A DNA stretch of 53,617 bases from a bacterium (lineage in GTDB: Bacteria; Actinomycetota; Thermoleophilia; Solirubrobacterales; 70-9): NCBI GenBank assembly GCA_023251935.1, contig JAHEXV010000009.1, positions 1 to 53,617 of the forward strand, written 5' to 3'. The position numbers and the translations under genes were made by a program. Numbering within the stretch: the first letter of the stretch is position 1; every line of letters begins with the position of its first letter. The notes under the pieces are model-generated. The model saw only the letters and a list, made by a program, of their open reading frames with translations. It was not told the origin of the DNA and did no database searches. This document shows positions 24,463 through 32,889 of this stretch, piece by piece.

Positions 24463-25197
24463 ATGAGACTCGAGGGACGACGAGCGCTGGTCACCGGCGG
24501 CGCGAGCGGGATCGGCGCGGCGATCGCGCGGCGGCTGGCCGCCGAGGCCGCCGAGGTGGTGATCGCCGACCTGAACGCCGACGGAGCGCGGGAGGTCGCC
24601 GCCGAGATCGGCGCCGAAGCAGCCGCCCTCGATGTCGCGGACGCGGCGGCGGCCGCCTCGGTGGTCGCGTCCCAGGGACCGTTCGAGATCCTCGTCAACA
24701 ACGCCGGCACCGACGACTTCGCCTTCTTCACCGAGATGACCCCCGAGCGCTGGCGGAGGCTGCTGGCGATCAACCTCGAGGGGGTGTTCGCGTGCACGCA
24801 CGCGGTGTTGCCCGCCATGCAGGAGGCCGGCTACGGGCGAATCGTCAGCATCGCCTCCGAGGCGGGGCGTGTCGGCTCGAAGGGCTCCGCCGTGTACTCG
24901 GCCGCCAAGGGGGGAGTGATCGCGTTCATGAAGACGATCGCGCGCGAGAACGCCCGCTATGGGATCACCGCAAACTCCGTCGCCCCGGGGCCGATCGACA
25001 CGCCGCTGTTGAACGCCGCGAAGGCGCTCGGCGAGATCGGCGAGCGGATCATCGAGACGATGCGGCAGACGACCCAGATGCGGCGCCTCGGAACGCCCGA
25101 GGAGGTGGCCGCCGCGGTCGCCTTCCTGGCGTCCGACGATGCGTCCTACGTCACCGGTGAGACGCTCGGCGTCTCCGGCGGGCTGGGGATGGTGTAG
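24463..25197 (+). CDS. Short-chain dehydrogenase/reductase (FabG-like)
   Basis: A 244-residue classical SDR. It has the cofactor motif TGGASGIG (11-18), NNAG (79-82) and the catalytic set S132, Y145 and K149 (YSAAK), followed by VAPGPIDTPL. D36 after the second strand (IADLNADG) suggests NAD(H). Such enzymes often act as 3-oxoacyl reductases. The ATG at 24463 starts the conserved LEGRRALVTGG. The stop TAG lies exactly at the left edge of the palindromic element; before insertion it probably overlapped the thioesterase start. Confidence 0.88.
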   Translation: MRLEGRRALVTGGASGIGAAIARRLAAEAAEVVIADLNADGAREVAAEIGAEAAALDVADAAAAASVVASQGPFEILVNNAGTDDFAFFTEMTPERWRRLLAINLEGVFACTHAVLPAMQEAGYGRIVSIASEAGRVGSKGSAVYSAAKGGVIAFMKTIARENARYGITANSVAPGPIDTPLLNAAKALGEIGERIIETMRQTTQMRRLGTPEEVAAAVAFLASDDASYVTGETLGVSGGLGMV

Positions 25198-25358
25198 TGG
25201 TCCCGTCCGCAAATACGGCCGCGTTTGGATCGGCTGCAAATCTTCGCCTGCCTTCGTCCTCGGTCGGCCGAATAGCTCCAGCTATTCGGCCTCCCTGCGT
25301 CCTCGGCATGCTCGATTTTCGCTCGCCCAAACACGACCGTACTCACGGACGGGACCAC
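25197..25358. mobile_element. 162-bp MITE-like palindromic element with TA duplication
   Basis: The ends are 13-bp perfect inverted repeats GTGGTCCCGTCCG (25197-25209 and complement 25346-25358), flanked on both sides by TA (25195-25196, 25359-25360). The interior is a long imperfect palindrome with a 12-bp perfect central stem GGCCGAATAGCT (25266-25277 with 25280-25291, two-base loop). No coding capacity. The structure is that of a mariner/IS630-type miniature element. It could also act as a terminator or attenuator between the SDR and thioesterase genes. Confidence 0.65.
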
Positions 25359-25360
25359 TA

Positions 25361-25819
25361 GTGGCGTCCTCGGAGAGCGAAGCGATCGATCCCGAGGGCA
25401 GCGTCCCCGGGCCGGCGCACGGCGAGTACGAGCGGGGCGAGGACGGCGAGCTGCGTCCCGGCATCGAGCGATCCAGCGAGTTCGAGGTCGAGGGCCGACT
25501 GCTGACCGACGTCGGCGGGACGATCGGAGTCAGCGTCCTCTCGACCCCGGGGATGATCGCGATGCTGGAGCGAAACGCGGCCATCCTCTCCTACGAGCAC
25601 CTCCCCGAGGGCAAGGCGACGGTCGGCTTCGAGGTCTGCGTCAAGCACGTCGCGGCCGCCGCCGAAGGCGCGCGCTGCACCGTCCACGCGCGGCTGCGGG
25701 AGGTCGCGGACGGCCGCAAGCTTCGCTTCGACGTGGAGGTCACCGAAGGCGACCGGACCATCGGGGTCGGCACCCACGAGCGCCGGGTGATCGACGTGGG
25801 CGTGGTGAAGGCGGGGTAG
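25361..25819 (+). CDS. FlK-like acyl-CoA thioesterase (hot-dog fold)
   Basis: A 152-residue protein. After a 40-residue acidic leader it resembles the fluoroacetyl-CoA thioesterase FlK family. The STPGMIAMLERNAA segment and the VKHVAA segment supply T62, E70 and H96, which align with the FlK catalytic Thr, Glu and His. The true substrate is probably another short acyl-CoA. The GTG at 25361 directly follows the TA duplication of the palindromic element. Its own Shine-Dalgarno is lacking, so translation may once have been coupled to the SDR gene. Confidence 0.75.
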   Translation: MASSESEAIDPEGSVPGPAHGEYERGEDGELRPGIERSSEFEVEGRLLTDVGGTIGVSVLSTPGMIAMLERNAAILSYEHLPEGKATVGFEVCVKHVAAAAEGARCTVHARLREVADGRKLRFDVEVTEGDRTIGVGTHERRVIDVGVVKAG

Positions 25820-25930
25820 GGGCGGGCTCCGGCCGAGAGGACGAATAAGCACGCATACCGTACATAACGTTCCCCTCGGCTGGCCACCCCGCCTACCCAG
25901 CCCTTTTCCGGTCGCAATAGCCTTGGGACT

Positions 25931-26848
25931 GTGAGCGAGCTTCCGCAGCGGGTGCGAATCCGTGAGGTCGGGCCGCGGGACGGCTTCCAGAACGAGCCGG
26001 AGGTGATCCCCACCGAGGAGAAGGTGAGGCTGATCGGGCTGCTCGTGGCCAGCGGCCTGCGAAGGATCGAGGTGACGTCGTTCGTGCGCCCCGACGTCAT
26101 TCCCCAGCTCGCCGACGCCGACCAGGTCCTGGAGGCGATCGCGCGCCCCGAGGGCGTCGCCTACTCGGTCCTGATCCCGAACGAGAAGGGGCTCGAGCGG
26201 GCGCTCGCCGATCGTCGGCGGTTCGATGAGATCAATGTCTTCCTGTCGGCCTCCGAGGCGCACAACCGCAGGAACGTCAACCGATCGATCGCGGAGTCGC
26301 TCGAGGGGCTGGGCCGGACGGTGGCAAGGGCCAGGGAGGAGGGCCTTCGGTGCGAGGGCGTGATCTCGGTTTCCTTCGGCTGCCCGTATGAGGGCGAGGT
26401 CCCTCCGGCCCGGGTGTTCGAGATCGCCGAGCGCCTGGCCGAGGCGGGCTGCGACGAGATCTCGTTCGGCGACACCACGGGGATGGCCAACCCCCGGCAG
26501 GTGGGCGAGTTCTTCGCCGCCGCCAACCAGCGGCTCACCGGCGTCGAGCTGACGGCCCATTTCCACAACACGCGCGGCCAGGGACTGGCCAACGTCCTGG
26601 CCGCCCTCGAGCAGGGGATCGCATCGTTCGAGTCGGCCTTCGGCGAGCTCGGCGGCAGCCCGCTGACCCCCGGCGCGACCGGCAACATCTCCACCGAGGA
26701 CCTGGTCTCGATGCTCGAGGAGATGGGGGTCGCGACGGGGGTTGACCTCGCCCTGCTGATCGACGCCTCGCGGGCGGTTCAAGAGCTGCTCGGCCGGCCG
26801 CTCGGCGCACACGTGCTTCGCGCCGGCCCGGTGGACTGGCAGCGATAG
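25931..26848 (+). CDS. Hydroxymethylglutaryl-CoA lyase-like protein
   Basis: A 305-residue DRE-TIM metallolyase of the HMG-CoA lyase family, which cleaves HMG-CoA to acetoacetate and acetyl-CoA in leucine breakdown. Conserved marks are VGPRDGFQNE (13-22, with R16 and D17), HFHNTRGQG (H210 and H212 metal ligands) and GATGNISTEDLV (N252). The usual catalytic cysteine of the GGCP loop is replaced: GGSP with S243. Acetoacetate made here could feed the acetoacetyl-CoA synthetase at 37.6 kb. A TAGCCT box at 25918-25923 is 7 nt before the GTG, suggesting a leaderless mRNA. Confidence 0.82.
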   Translation: MSELPQRVRIREVGPRDGFQNEPEVIPTEEKVRLIGLLVASGLRRIEVTSFVRPDVIPQLADADQVLEAIARPEGVAYSVLIPNEKGLERALADRRRFDEINVFLSASEAHNRRNVNRSIAESLEGLGRTVARAREEGLRCEGVISVSFGCPYEGEVPPARVFEIAERLAEAGCDEISFGDTTGMANPRQVGEFFAAANQRLTGVELTAHFHNTRGQGLANVLAALEQGIASFESAFGELGGSPLTPGATGNISTEDLVSMLEEMGVATGVDLALLIDASRAVQELLGRPLGAHVLRAGPVDWQR

Positions 26849-26858
26849 TCTGCGGTCG

Positions 26859-27278
26859 ATGCGGAGCGACGCCTTCAGAGCCGCGGTCGAGGCCGAGGAC
26901 CCCGAGGCGCTGACCGCCGCCCTGGCCGACGATGTCGTCTTCCGAAGCCCGGTGGTGTTTAGGCCGTACGAGGGGAAGCCGCTCGTCGCGGCGATCTTGA
27001 CCGAGGGGGCGATGAAGGTGTTCGAGGACTTTCGCTACCTCGAGCAGCTCGAGGACGGCGACGCGGCAGCCCTGATCTTCGCCGCGCGGGTCGGCGACCG
27101 CGAGCTCGACGGTCTCGACCTGCTGCGCTTCGACGCGGACGGAAAGGTCAAGGAGCTGACCGTGATGGTTCGGCCGATGAGCGGCCTGAACACCCTCGCC
27201 GAGGCGATGGGCCGGCAGTTCGAGCGTCTCGGGATCTCGCCGCCGGCTGCGCCGGCCGCTCGCCCCGCGGGCGAGTGA
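26859..27278 (+). CDS. SnoaL/NTF2-like protein
   Basis: A 139-residue cone-fold protein. Typical NTF2-like features are the N-terminal helix FRAAVEAEDPEALTAALADD, a VVFRSPVVFRPYEGK strand-loop and a C-terminal sheet (LDLLRFDADGKVKELTVMVRP). The conserved Phe and Asp residues are those of SnoaL-like isomerases, but no catalytic set can be assigned. TAGTCT at 26846-26851 is 7 nt before the ATG. It overlaps the acetyltransferase gene by 4 nt. Confidence 0.7.
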   Translation: MRSDAFRAAVEAEDPEALTAALADDVVFRSPVVFRPYEGKPLVAAILTEGAMKVFEDFRYLEQLEDGDAAALIFAARVGDRELDGLDLLRFDADGKVKELTVMVRPMSGLNTLAEAMGRQFERLGISPPAAPAARPAGE

Positions 27279-27877
27279 CGATCGCGGTCCGCGCCGCGAC
27301 CACGGACGACGCCGACTCGATCGTCGAGGTGTCGCTGCGGGCCTGGGAGGAGGGGTTTCGCGGGATCGTGCCGAAGCGGATCGACCCCCGGCAGGCGTGG
27401 AATCCCGAGCGGCTCCGGGCTCGCCTCCGGGAGCCGGGGGAGACCGAGCACTCGGTCGCCGAGCTCGAGGGTCGGGTGATGGGCTACGTCGTCGTCGGCC
27501 CCTGTCGCGACCACGACGCGCCGGCGAGGACCGGCGAGATCTGGGCCCTGTACGTGCACCCGGACGCCTGGCGGCTGGGGCTTGGGCGGGCGTTGGTCCG
27601 GCACGCTTTCGGGGAGCTGGGCGGGGCGGGCTTTCGCGCCGCGACCCTGTGGACCCTCGCCGAGAGCCCGTCCGCGAGGGCCTTCTACGAGGCCTGCGGG
27701 CTGGCGCGCGACGGCGCCTCGCAGCGCCGAGAGGCGCTCGGGAGCTCGCTCGAGATTCGCTACCGGATCGCCCTCTCTGAACGGAGAGTTGGCGGCCGAG
27801 CTGTGAGAAGCTGCCGGCTCTGCCTGCCGTCGCTTGAGCAGCTGTACGTCCTATCGCAGCGAAGCGCGCTCGAGTAG
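27275..27877 (+). CDS. GNAT-family N-acetyltransferase
   Basis: A 200-residue protein. The first 165 residues are a GNAT domain: RAATTDDADSIVEV, EIWALYVHPDAWRLGLGRAL (acetyl-CoA-binding motif A with R-x-x-G-x-G/A form RLGLGRA) and SPSARAFYEACGLARDG (motif B). The GTG start overlaps the upstream TGA (GTGA). The last 35 residues, from GGRAVRSCRLCL, are not conserved-looking and may be read-through past the original end. The substrate is unknown. Confidence 0.75.
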   Translation: MTIAVRAATTDDADSIVEVSLRAWEEGFRGIVPKRIDPRQAWNPERLRARLREPGETEHSVAELEGRVMGYVVVGPCRDHDAPARTGEIWALYVHPDAWRLGLGRALVRHAFGELGGAGFRAATLWTLAESPSARAFYEACGLARDGASQRREALGSSLEIRYRIALSERRVGGRAVRSCRLCLPSLEQLYVLSQRSALE

Positions 27878-27897
27878 CCAGGCGCGATCGCGGGCGC

Positions 27898-28007
27898 GAA
27901 GTGGGGTCAATGAGATCCCGCAAATTGGGAGGTTTGTGCTCAAGCCTCGTTAAGAAGTGGTCGCAAGCACGGCGAGGTGCGCGACCCTTTGGCATTGACG
28001 CGACTTC
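27898..28007. repeat. Imperfect inverted repeat upstream of the WS/DGAT gene
   Basis: GAAGTGGGGTCAATG (27898-27912) is repeated in inverted form at 27993-28007 with 12 of 15 positions matching. Inside lie shorter complementary arms GTGCT/AGCAC and CCTCG/CGAGG. The 188-nt gap between the acetyltransferase and the WS/DGAT gene has no gene and is less GC-rich than its surroundings. It may be a leader RNA or a decayed element. Confidence 0.35.
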
Positions 28008-28065
28008 ACGACGCGGAGGCGGCGATGGAAGATCACGGCGCGCGCCTTCGGTGGAGGTGAGGAGA

Positions 28066-29469
28066 ATGCCCGTCACGCGCCTGTCGCCCCTCGACGCCTC
28101 GTTCCTGGCGGTCGAGACGCCGACCGCCCACATGCACGTCGGCTGGGTGGCGGTGCTCGAGCCCCCGATCGATCGGCCCATCCCGAGCTTCGCCGAGCTC
28201 CGCGATCACGTCGCGGCGCGACTCTCGCGGGTGCCGCGCTGCCGCCAGGTGCTGCGGGCCGCCCCGCTCGGTCTCGGTGCTCCGGTGTGGGTGGACGACG
28301 AGCGGTTCGACGTGACCCGTCACGTGGTCCGGGCCCCGTCGACACGGCTGGCGGACGTGGTCGCGTGGTTCATGTCGAAACGCCTGGCCCGCGACGGCCC
28401 GCTGTGGCAGATCTGCATCGCCAATCCGCTCGAGGACGGGAGGGTCGGGGTGCTGGGGAAGGCGCATCACTGCATGGTCGATGGCATCGCTGCGGTTGAG
28501 CTCGCGACCCTGATCGTCGACCCCGAGCCCGATGCGCCGGAGCCGGCGCCCGACGGGTGGGTGCCGAGGGCGCCTCCCGGAGCCCCCGAGCTGGTGGTCC
28601 GGGCCCTCGGCGACCTGGCCCGCAGAGAGCTCGACCTGGCTTCGATGCCTGTCCGGGGGGCACGTTCGCCCGCCCGAATCCTCGACGGCGCAGGGCGAGC
28701 GAAGCGCGCGGCTGGGGCTATGCTGGACGCGGCGCGCCCGGCTCGCGGAAGCTCGCTGAACTCGCCGATCTCACCGCTCCGTCACCTCGGGCTTCTGGCG
28801 CGGCCCACGGAGGATCTGGTCGTGATCAAGCGGGCCTTCGGCGTGAAGCTGAACGACGTCGTCCTGGCCGTCTGTGCTGGGGCCGTGCGCGAGCTTCAGC
28901 GCGGGCGCGGGGAGCGCCCGATCCGCCTCAAGTCGATGGTCCCGGTCGACGTTCGCGGCTCAGGGGAGGCGGCCGAGCTGGGCAATCGGATCTCGTTCAT
29001 GTTCGTCGACCTGCCCTGCGACGAGCCGGATCCGGTGCGTCGCCTGCGCGATGTCCACGCCGCTACCCGGGAGCGAAAGCTGTCCGGCGAGCCCGAGGGG
29101 GCCCGGGACGTGATGCGCTCGCTCGACTTCGTACCCTCCCCCGTACAGCGGGTGGTTTCGCGCCTCGTGGCGAGCCCACGGGCCTTCAACCTGACGGTGT
29201 CGAACATCCCGGGACCGCGCGAGCCCCTCTACATGCGGGGGTGCCGGCTAGCGGAGGCGTATCCGGTGGTGCCGATCGCCGACCGCCACGCGCTCTCGAT
29301 CGGGGTTACGACAGTCGCTGACGGCGCCTTCTTCGGCCTCTACGCCGATCCCCAGTCGCTTCCCGAGGTGGACGATCTGGGGGCGGGGATCGGGAGAGCC
29401 ACCGACGAACTCCTACAGCTGAGCGTGGGCTGGCCGGCGCGCACGCAGACGCCCCCGATACTCGCCTGA
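28066..29469 (+). CDS. Wax ester synthase / diacylglycerol acyltransferase (WS/DGAT)
   Basis: A 467-residue acyltransferase that esterifies acyl-CoA to a fatty alcohol or diacylglycerol for storage lipid. The catalytic motif HHxxxDG is present as HHCMVDG (134-140). The N-terminus (LSPLDASFLAVETPTAHMHVG) and C-terminal FNLTVSNIPGP are family hallmarks. The ATG at 28066 follows AGGTGAGGAGA. The CoA genes just downstream fit a lipid role: 3-hydroxyacyl-CoA dehydrogenase and a carboxylase subunit. Confidence 0.9.
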   Translation: MPVTRLSPLDASFLAVETPTAHMHVGWVAVLEPPIDRPIPSFAELRDHVAARLSRVPRCRQVLRAAPLGLGAPVWVDDERFDVTRHVVRAPSTRLADVVAWFMSKRLARDGPLWQICIANPLEDGRVGVLGKAHHCMVDGIAAVELATLIVDPEPDAPEPAPDGWVPRAPPGAPELVVRALGDLARRELDLASMPVRGARSPARILDGAGRAKRAAGAMLDAARPARGSSLNSPISPLRHLGLLARPTEDLVVIKRAFGVKLNDVVLAVCAGAVRELQRGRGERPIRLKSMVPVDVRGSGEAAELGNRISFMFVDLPCDEPDPVRRLRDVHAATRERKLSGEPEGARDVMRSLDFVPSPVQRVVSRLVASPRAFNLTVSNIPGPREPLYMRGCRLAEAYPVVPIADRHALSIGVTTVADGAFFGLYADPQSLPEVDDLGAGIGRATDELLQLSVGWPARTQTPPILA

Positions 29470-29547
29470 AGCGAACGAGACCCCGCCGGACCCCTATAGG
29501 CTGCCGCCGCCCGATTTCAGCGGCTCAGCGAACGGAGGGTCGAACGG

Positions 29548-30432
29548 ATGGAGATCACCAAGGTAGGAGTCCTCGGCTGTGGCCTGATGGGTCACGGCAT
29601 CACCCAGATCTGTGCCCAGGGGGGCTGGGAGGTCGTGGTTCGGGAGGTGAGCCAGGAGAAGCTCGACGGCGGGATCGGCAAGATCTCCAAGCAGCTCGCC
29701 CGCGCGGTCGAGAAGGGCAAGCTGGAGCAGGCGGACGCGGATGGGGTCCTGGCCCGCATCCAACCGACGCTCGACTGCTCGGACCTCGGCGAGTGCGACC
29801 TGGTGATCGAGGCGATCACCGAGGACCTGGAGCTGAAGCTCGAGATGTGGAAGGAGGTCGATGCGATTGCCAAGCAGGACGCCTACTTCGCGACCAATAC
29901 CTCCTCCCTGTCGGTCGCCGACCAGGCCGCGGTGACGTCGCGGCCGGAGCGGTTCCTGGGGCTTCACTTCTTCAACCCCGCCCAGGTGATGCCGCTGCTC
30001 GAGGTGGTGCGCGCAGAGGGAACCGGCGACGATGCGGCTCGACTCGGGTTCGAGCTCGGCGAGAAGCTCGGCAAGACGACGGTCGCCGCCCGTGACAACC
30101 GCGGGTTCATCGTCAACCGGTTGCTCGTCCCCTACATGCTCGACGCGATCCGCGCCCACGAGCAGGGGGTCGGCTCGATCGAGGACATCGACACCGGCAT
30201 GAAGGCCGGGGCGAGCCACCCGATGGGACCGCTGACGCTGGCCGACTTCGTCGGCCTGGACACGTTGGCGTTGATCGCCGACGTGATGCACGAGGCCTAT
30301 GCAGAGGAGCGCTTCGCGGCGCCGCCGACCCTTACCAGGCTGGTCGAAGCCGGCCACTACGGGCGCAAGTCGGGGCAGGGCTTCTACGACTACTCGGGGG
30401 AGCGCCCCGAGCCCGTCGAGCTGGACGCGTAG
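29548..30432 (+). CDS. hbd: 3-hydroxybutyryl-CoA dehydrogenase
   Basis: A 294-residue single-function 3-hydroxyacyl-CoA dehydrogenase. NAD-binding GVLGCGLMGHG (7-17), catalytic histidine region LHFFNPAQVMPLLEVV, DNRGFIVNRLLVPYM and the C-terminal GHYGRKSGQGFYDY are all present. It interconverts acetoacetyl-CoA and 3-hydroxybutyryl-CoA. A Shine-Dalgarno-like GGAGG is absent, but CGGAGGG lies near 29535. Together with ccrA and acetoacetyl-CoA synthetase it could link acetoacetate to crotonyl- or ethylmalonyl-CoA. Confidence 0.9.
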   Translation: MEITKVGVLGCGLMGHGITQICAQGGWEVVVREVSQEKLDGGIGKISKQLARAVEKGKLEQADADGVLARIQPTLDCSDLGECDLVIEAITEDLELKLEMWKEVDAIAKQDAYFATNTSSLSVADQAAVTSRPERFLGLHFFNPAQVMPLLEVVRAEGTGDDAARLGFELGEKLGKTTVAARDNRGFIVNRLLVPYMLDAIRAHEQGVGSIEDIDTGMKAGASHPMGPLTLADFVGLDTLALIADVMHEAYAEERFAAPPTLTRLVEAGHYGRKSGQGFYDYSGERPEPVELDA

Positions 30433-30476
30433 TCGCCCGCTGGCCGCCGCCCGGCTGCTCGTAGACTCCAGGCTCG

Positions 30477-32015
30477 ATGGCTGAGACCAGGGCCGGAACC
30501 GATCTCGAGCGGGCGCTGGCGGCCGCCCTGACCGGTGGTCCGGAGCGCCATCACCAGAAGACCGCCGAGCAGGGAAAGATGCCGGTCCGCGACCGCGTCG
30601 CGCGGCTCGTCGATCCGGAATCGTTCGCCGAGGAGGCGCTGCTCGCGAACTGGGACGCGGACGGCCTCGGCGCCGATGGAGTGGTCACCGGTCTCGCCCT
30701 GGTCGGCGGGCGAAAGGTGGCGCTGATGGCGAACGACCCCACCGTCAAGGCGGGGTCGTGGGGGGCGAAGACGGTCGAGAAGATCCTCCGCGTCCAGGAG
30801 CGGGCGCTGAGCCTGGAGCTGCCGATGGTCTATCTGGTCGACTCGGCCGGCGCGCGGATCACCGATCAGGTCCAGATGTTCCCTGGTCGCCGGGGCGCGG
30901 GACGGATCTTCTACAACGAGGTCGTGCTCTCCGGCAGGGTTCCGCAGATCTGCCTGCTGTTCGGCCCGTCGGCCGCCGGTGGCGCCTACATCCCCGCCTT
31001 CTGCGACGTCGTGATCATGCGGGAGGGCAACGCGTCGATGTACCTGGGGTCGCCGCGGATGGCGGAGATGGTGATCGGCGAGAAGGTGACGCTCGAGGAG
31101 ATGGGCGGCGCCAAGATGCACACCTCGGTCTCGGGGTGCGGGCATTTCCTGGTCGGCTCCGACGAGGAAGCGATCGACCTGGCCAAGCGCTACCTCTCCT
31201 ACATGCCGCAGAGCTGGCGAGAGGCCGCGCCGCCGGCGCCGCCGGCGCCGCCGTCCGCGGAGCGCCGCCCATCCGAGATCGTCCCCGCCGACGAGAACGC
31301 CCCGTTCGACGTCGTCGAGCTGATCGAGGCGATCGCCGACGCCGGGTCCTTCCTCGAGGTGCACGATCGCTGGGCGAAGGAGATCGTGGTGGGCTTCGCG
31401 CGGCTCGATGGCCGGGCGATCGGGATCGTCGCCAACCAGCCGAAGGTGAAGGGCGGGGTGCTGTTCGTCGACTCGGCCGACAAGGCCGCCCGGTTCATCT
31501 GGACCTGCAACGCGTTCAACCTGCCGCTGCTCTTCCTCGCCGACGTCCCCGGGTTCATGATCGGCACTCAGGTCGAGCGCCAGGGGATCATCCGGCACGG
31601 CGCAAAGATGATCTCCGCCGTCTCCGAGGCCACCGTGCCGAAGCTCTCGGTGATCGTTCGCAAGGCGTACGGGGCGGGGCTGTACGCGATGGCCGGGCCG
31701 GCGTTCGAGCCGGATTGCTGCATCGCGCTTCCCACCGCCTCGATCGCCGTGATGGGACCGGAGGCGGCGATCAACGCCGTCTTCTACAACCAGATCCGAG
31801 AGATCGACGATCCCGCCGAGCGCGAGGAGTTCGTGCGCCGCATGCGCGACGAGTACGCGGCGGACATCGACATCCTCCACCTCGCATCGGAGCTGGTGGT
31901 CGACGCGATGATCGACCCCGACGAGCTTCGGGGGGAGCTGATCCGCCGCTTCGCTCTCTCGGAGTCGAAGGGCCGGGCGTTCTCCGAGAAGCACAATCCG
32001 GTCACCCCGGCTTAG
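30477..32015 (+). CDS. Acyl-CoA carboxylase carboxyltransferase (beta) subunit
   Basis: A 512-residue carboxyltransferase with both crotonase-like halves. The N-terminal half carries LVDSAGARITDQVQMFPGR and LLFGPSAAGGAYIPAFCD; the C-terminal half carries IVANQPKVKGGVLFVDSADK, FLADVPGFMIGTQVERQGI and IVRKAYGAGLYAMAGPAFEP. It moves carboxyl from carboxybiotin to an acyl-CoA (acetyl-, propionyl- or methylcrotonyl-type). No biotin carboxylase subunit is nearby, so the partner is elsewhere. Ala/Pro-rich linker APPAPPAPP joins the halves at about 245-255. TAGACT at 30462-30467 lies 9 nt before the ATG. Confidence 0.88.
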   Translation: MAETRAGTDLERALAAALTGGPERHHQKTAEQGKMPVRDRVARLVDPESFAEEALLANWDADGLGADGVVTGLALVGGRKVALMANDPTVKAGSWGAKTVEKILRVQERALSLELPMVYLVDSAGARITDQVQMFPGRRGAGRIFYNEVVLSGRVPQICLLFGPSAAGGAYIPAFCDVVIMREGNASMYLGSPRMAEMVIGEKVTLEEMGGAKMHTSVSGCGHFLVGSDEEAIDLAKRYLSYMPQSWREAAPPAPPAPPSAERRPSEIVPADENAPFDVVELIEAIADAGSFLEVHDRWAKEIVVGFARLDGRAIGIVANQPKVKGGVLFVDSADKAARFIWTCNAFNLPLLFLADVPGFMIGTQVERQGIIRHGAKMISAVSEATVPKLSVIVRKAYGAGLYAMAGPAFEPDCCIALPTASIAVMGPEAAINAVFYNQIREIDDPAEREEFVRRMRDEYAADIDILHLASELVVDAMIDPDELRGELIRRFALSESKGRAFSEKHNPVTPA

Positions 32016-32048
32016 CCGGACGTTAGAGCCGCTCGCTACCGTTCTGGG

Positions 32049-32888
32049 ATGCGCGCCAGCGCCAGAACGCCGCTGCTCGCCGCGGCCGCGTGCTCCGCAG
32101 CGTTCGTGACCCTGCTGGCCTTCGCCTACGTGCTCGGCCCGGCGGAGCGCATCGACGCGATCGCCCTCCATGGGCTCGCGACGCTGCGAGGGCCGTGGGC
32201 CGATCCGCTCGCGCACCTCTTCACGCACCTCGCCGACCCGCTTCCGTTGCTGGTCATGCTCGCCGCGGTCCTCGCGTCGGGATTCGCCCTGGGCCGGCGC
32301 CGCCAGGCGCTCGCCGCCGTGGCGCTGGTCGGCGGCGCCAACGTCACCGCCCAGGTGCTGAAGGTCGTCCTCGCCCACCCTCGGGTCCAGCCGGCCCTCG
32401 GGATCGACCAGCTCGGCCCCGAGGCCTTTCCCAGCGGCCATGCGACGGCCTCGATGTCGATCGCGCTGGCGGCGGTGCTGGTGGCTCCGGCGCGCTGGCG
32501 CGCGACCGTGGCCGCCGCCGCCGCGGTCTACGTGGTCGCGGTCTGCACCTCGGTCCTCGTCCTCGCGTGGCACTTCCCCAGCGATGTGCTCGGAGGGCTG
32601 CTGGTCGCCGCGGCGTTCTTCTTCTGTGCCGTCGCCGCGGTGCGGTCGATCCCCGGCCCCGACCGCGTCCGGGCTCGGAGCGGGATGGGCCTCGCCGCCC
32701 CGCCGAAGCTCGGCGAGGCGGCGCTGGTGCTGCTCGCCGGGCTCGCGGTGTTCGCCCTCTTGCGCGCCGAGGACCTGCTCGCCTTCGCCCGCCTGCACAC
32801 GGTGGCGACCGCGACCGCACTCGCGATCGCGGCGGCTTCCGCCGGGCTGCTCGCCAGCGCGGCGCTGATCACCGACGACCGCCTCTAG
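32049..32888 (+). CDS. PAP2-family membrane phosphatase
   Basis: A 279-residue protein with six or more hydrophobic segments. The lipid-phosphatase signature is spread over KVVLAHPRVQP, PSGHATASM and VLVLAWHFPSDVLGG, supplying the catalytic histidines and aspartate; the K-x6-R-P motif is relaxed. Residues 225-275 add two more helices. It likely dephosphorylates phosphatidate or an isoprenoid pyrophosphate at the membrane. TACCGT at 32037-32042 is 6 nt before the ATG, so a leaderless start is likely. Confidence 0.82.
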   Translation: MRASARTPLLAAAACSAAFVTLLAFAYVLGPAERIDAIALHGLATLRGPWADPLAHLFTHLADPLPLLVMLAAVLASGFALGRRRQALAAVALVGGANVTAQVLKVVLAHPRVQPALGIDQLGPEAFPSGHATASMSIALAAVLVAPARWRATVAAAAAVYVVAVCTSVLVLAWHFPSDVLGGLLVAAAFFFCAVAAVRSIPGPDRVRARSGMGLAAPPKLGEAALVLLAGLAVFALLRAEDLLAFARLHTVATATALAIAAASAGLLASAALITDDRL

Positions 32889-32889
32889 G

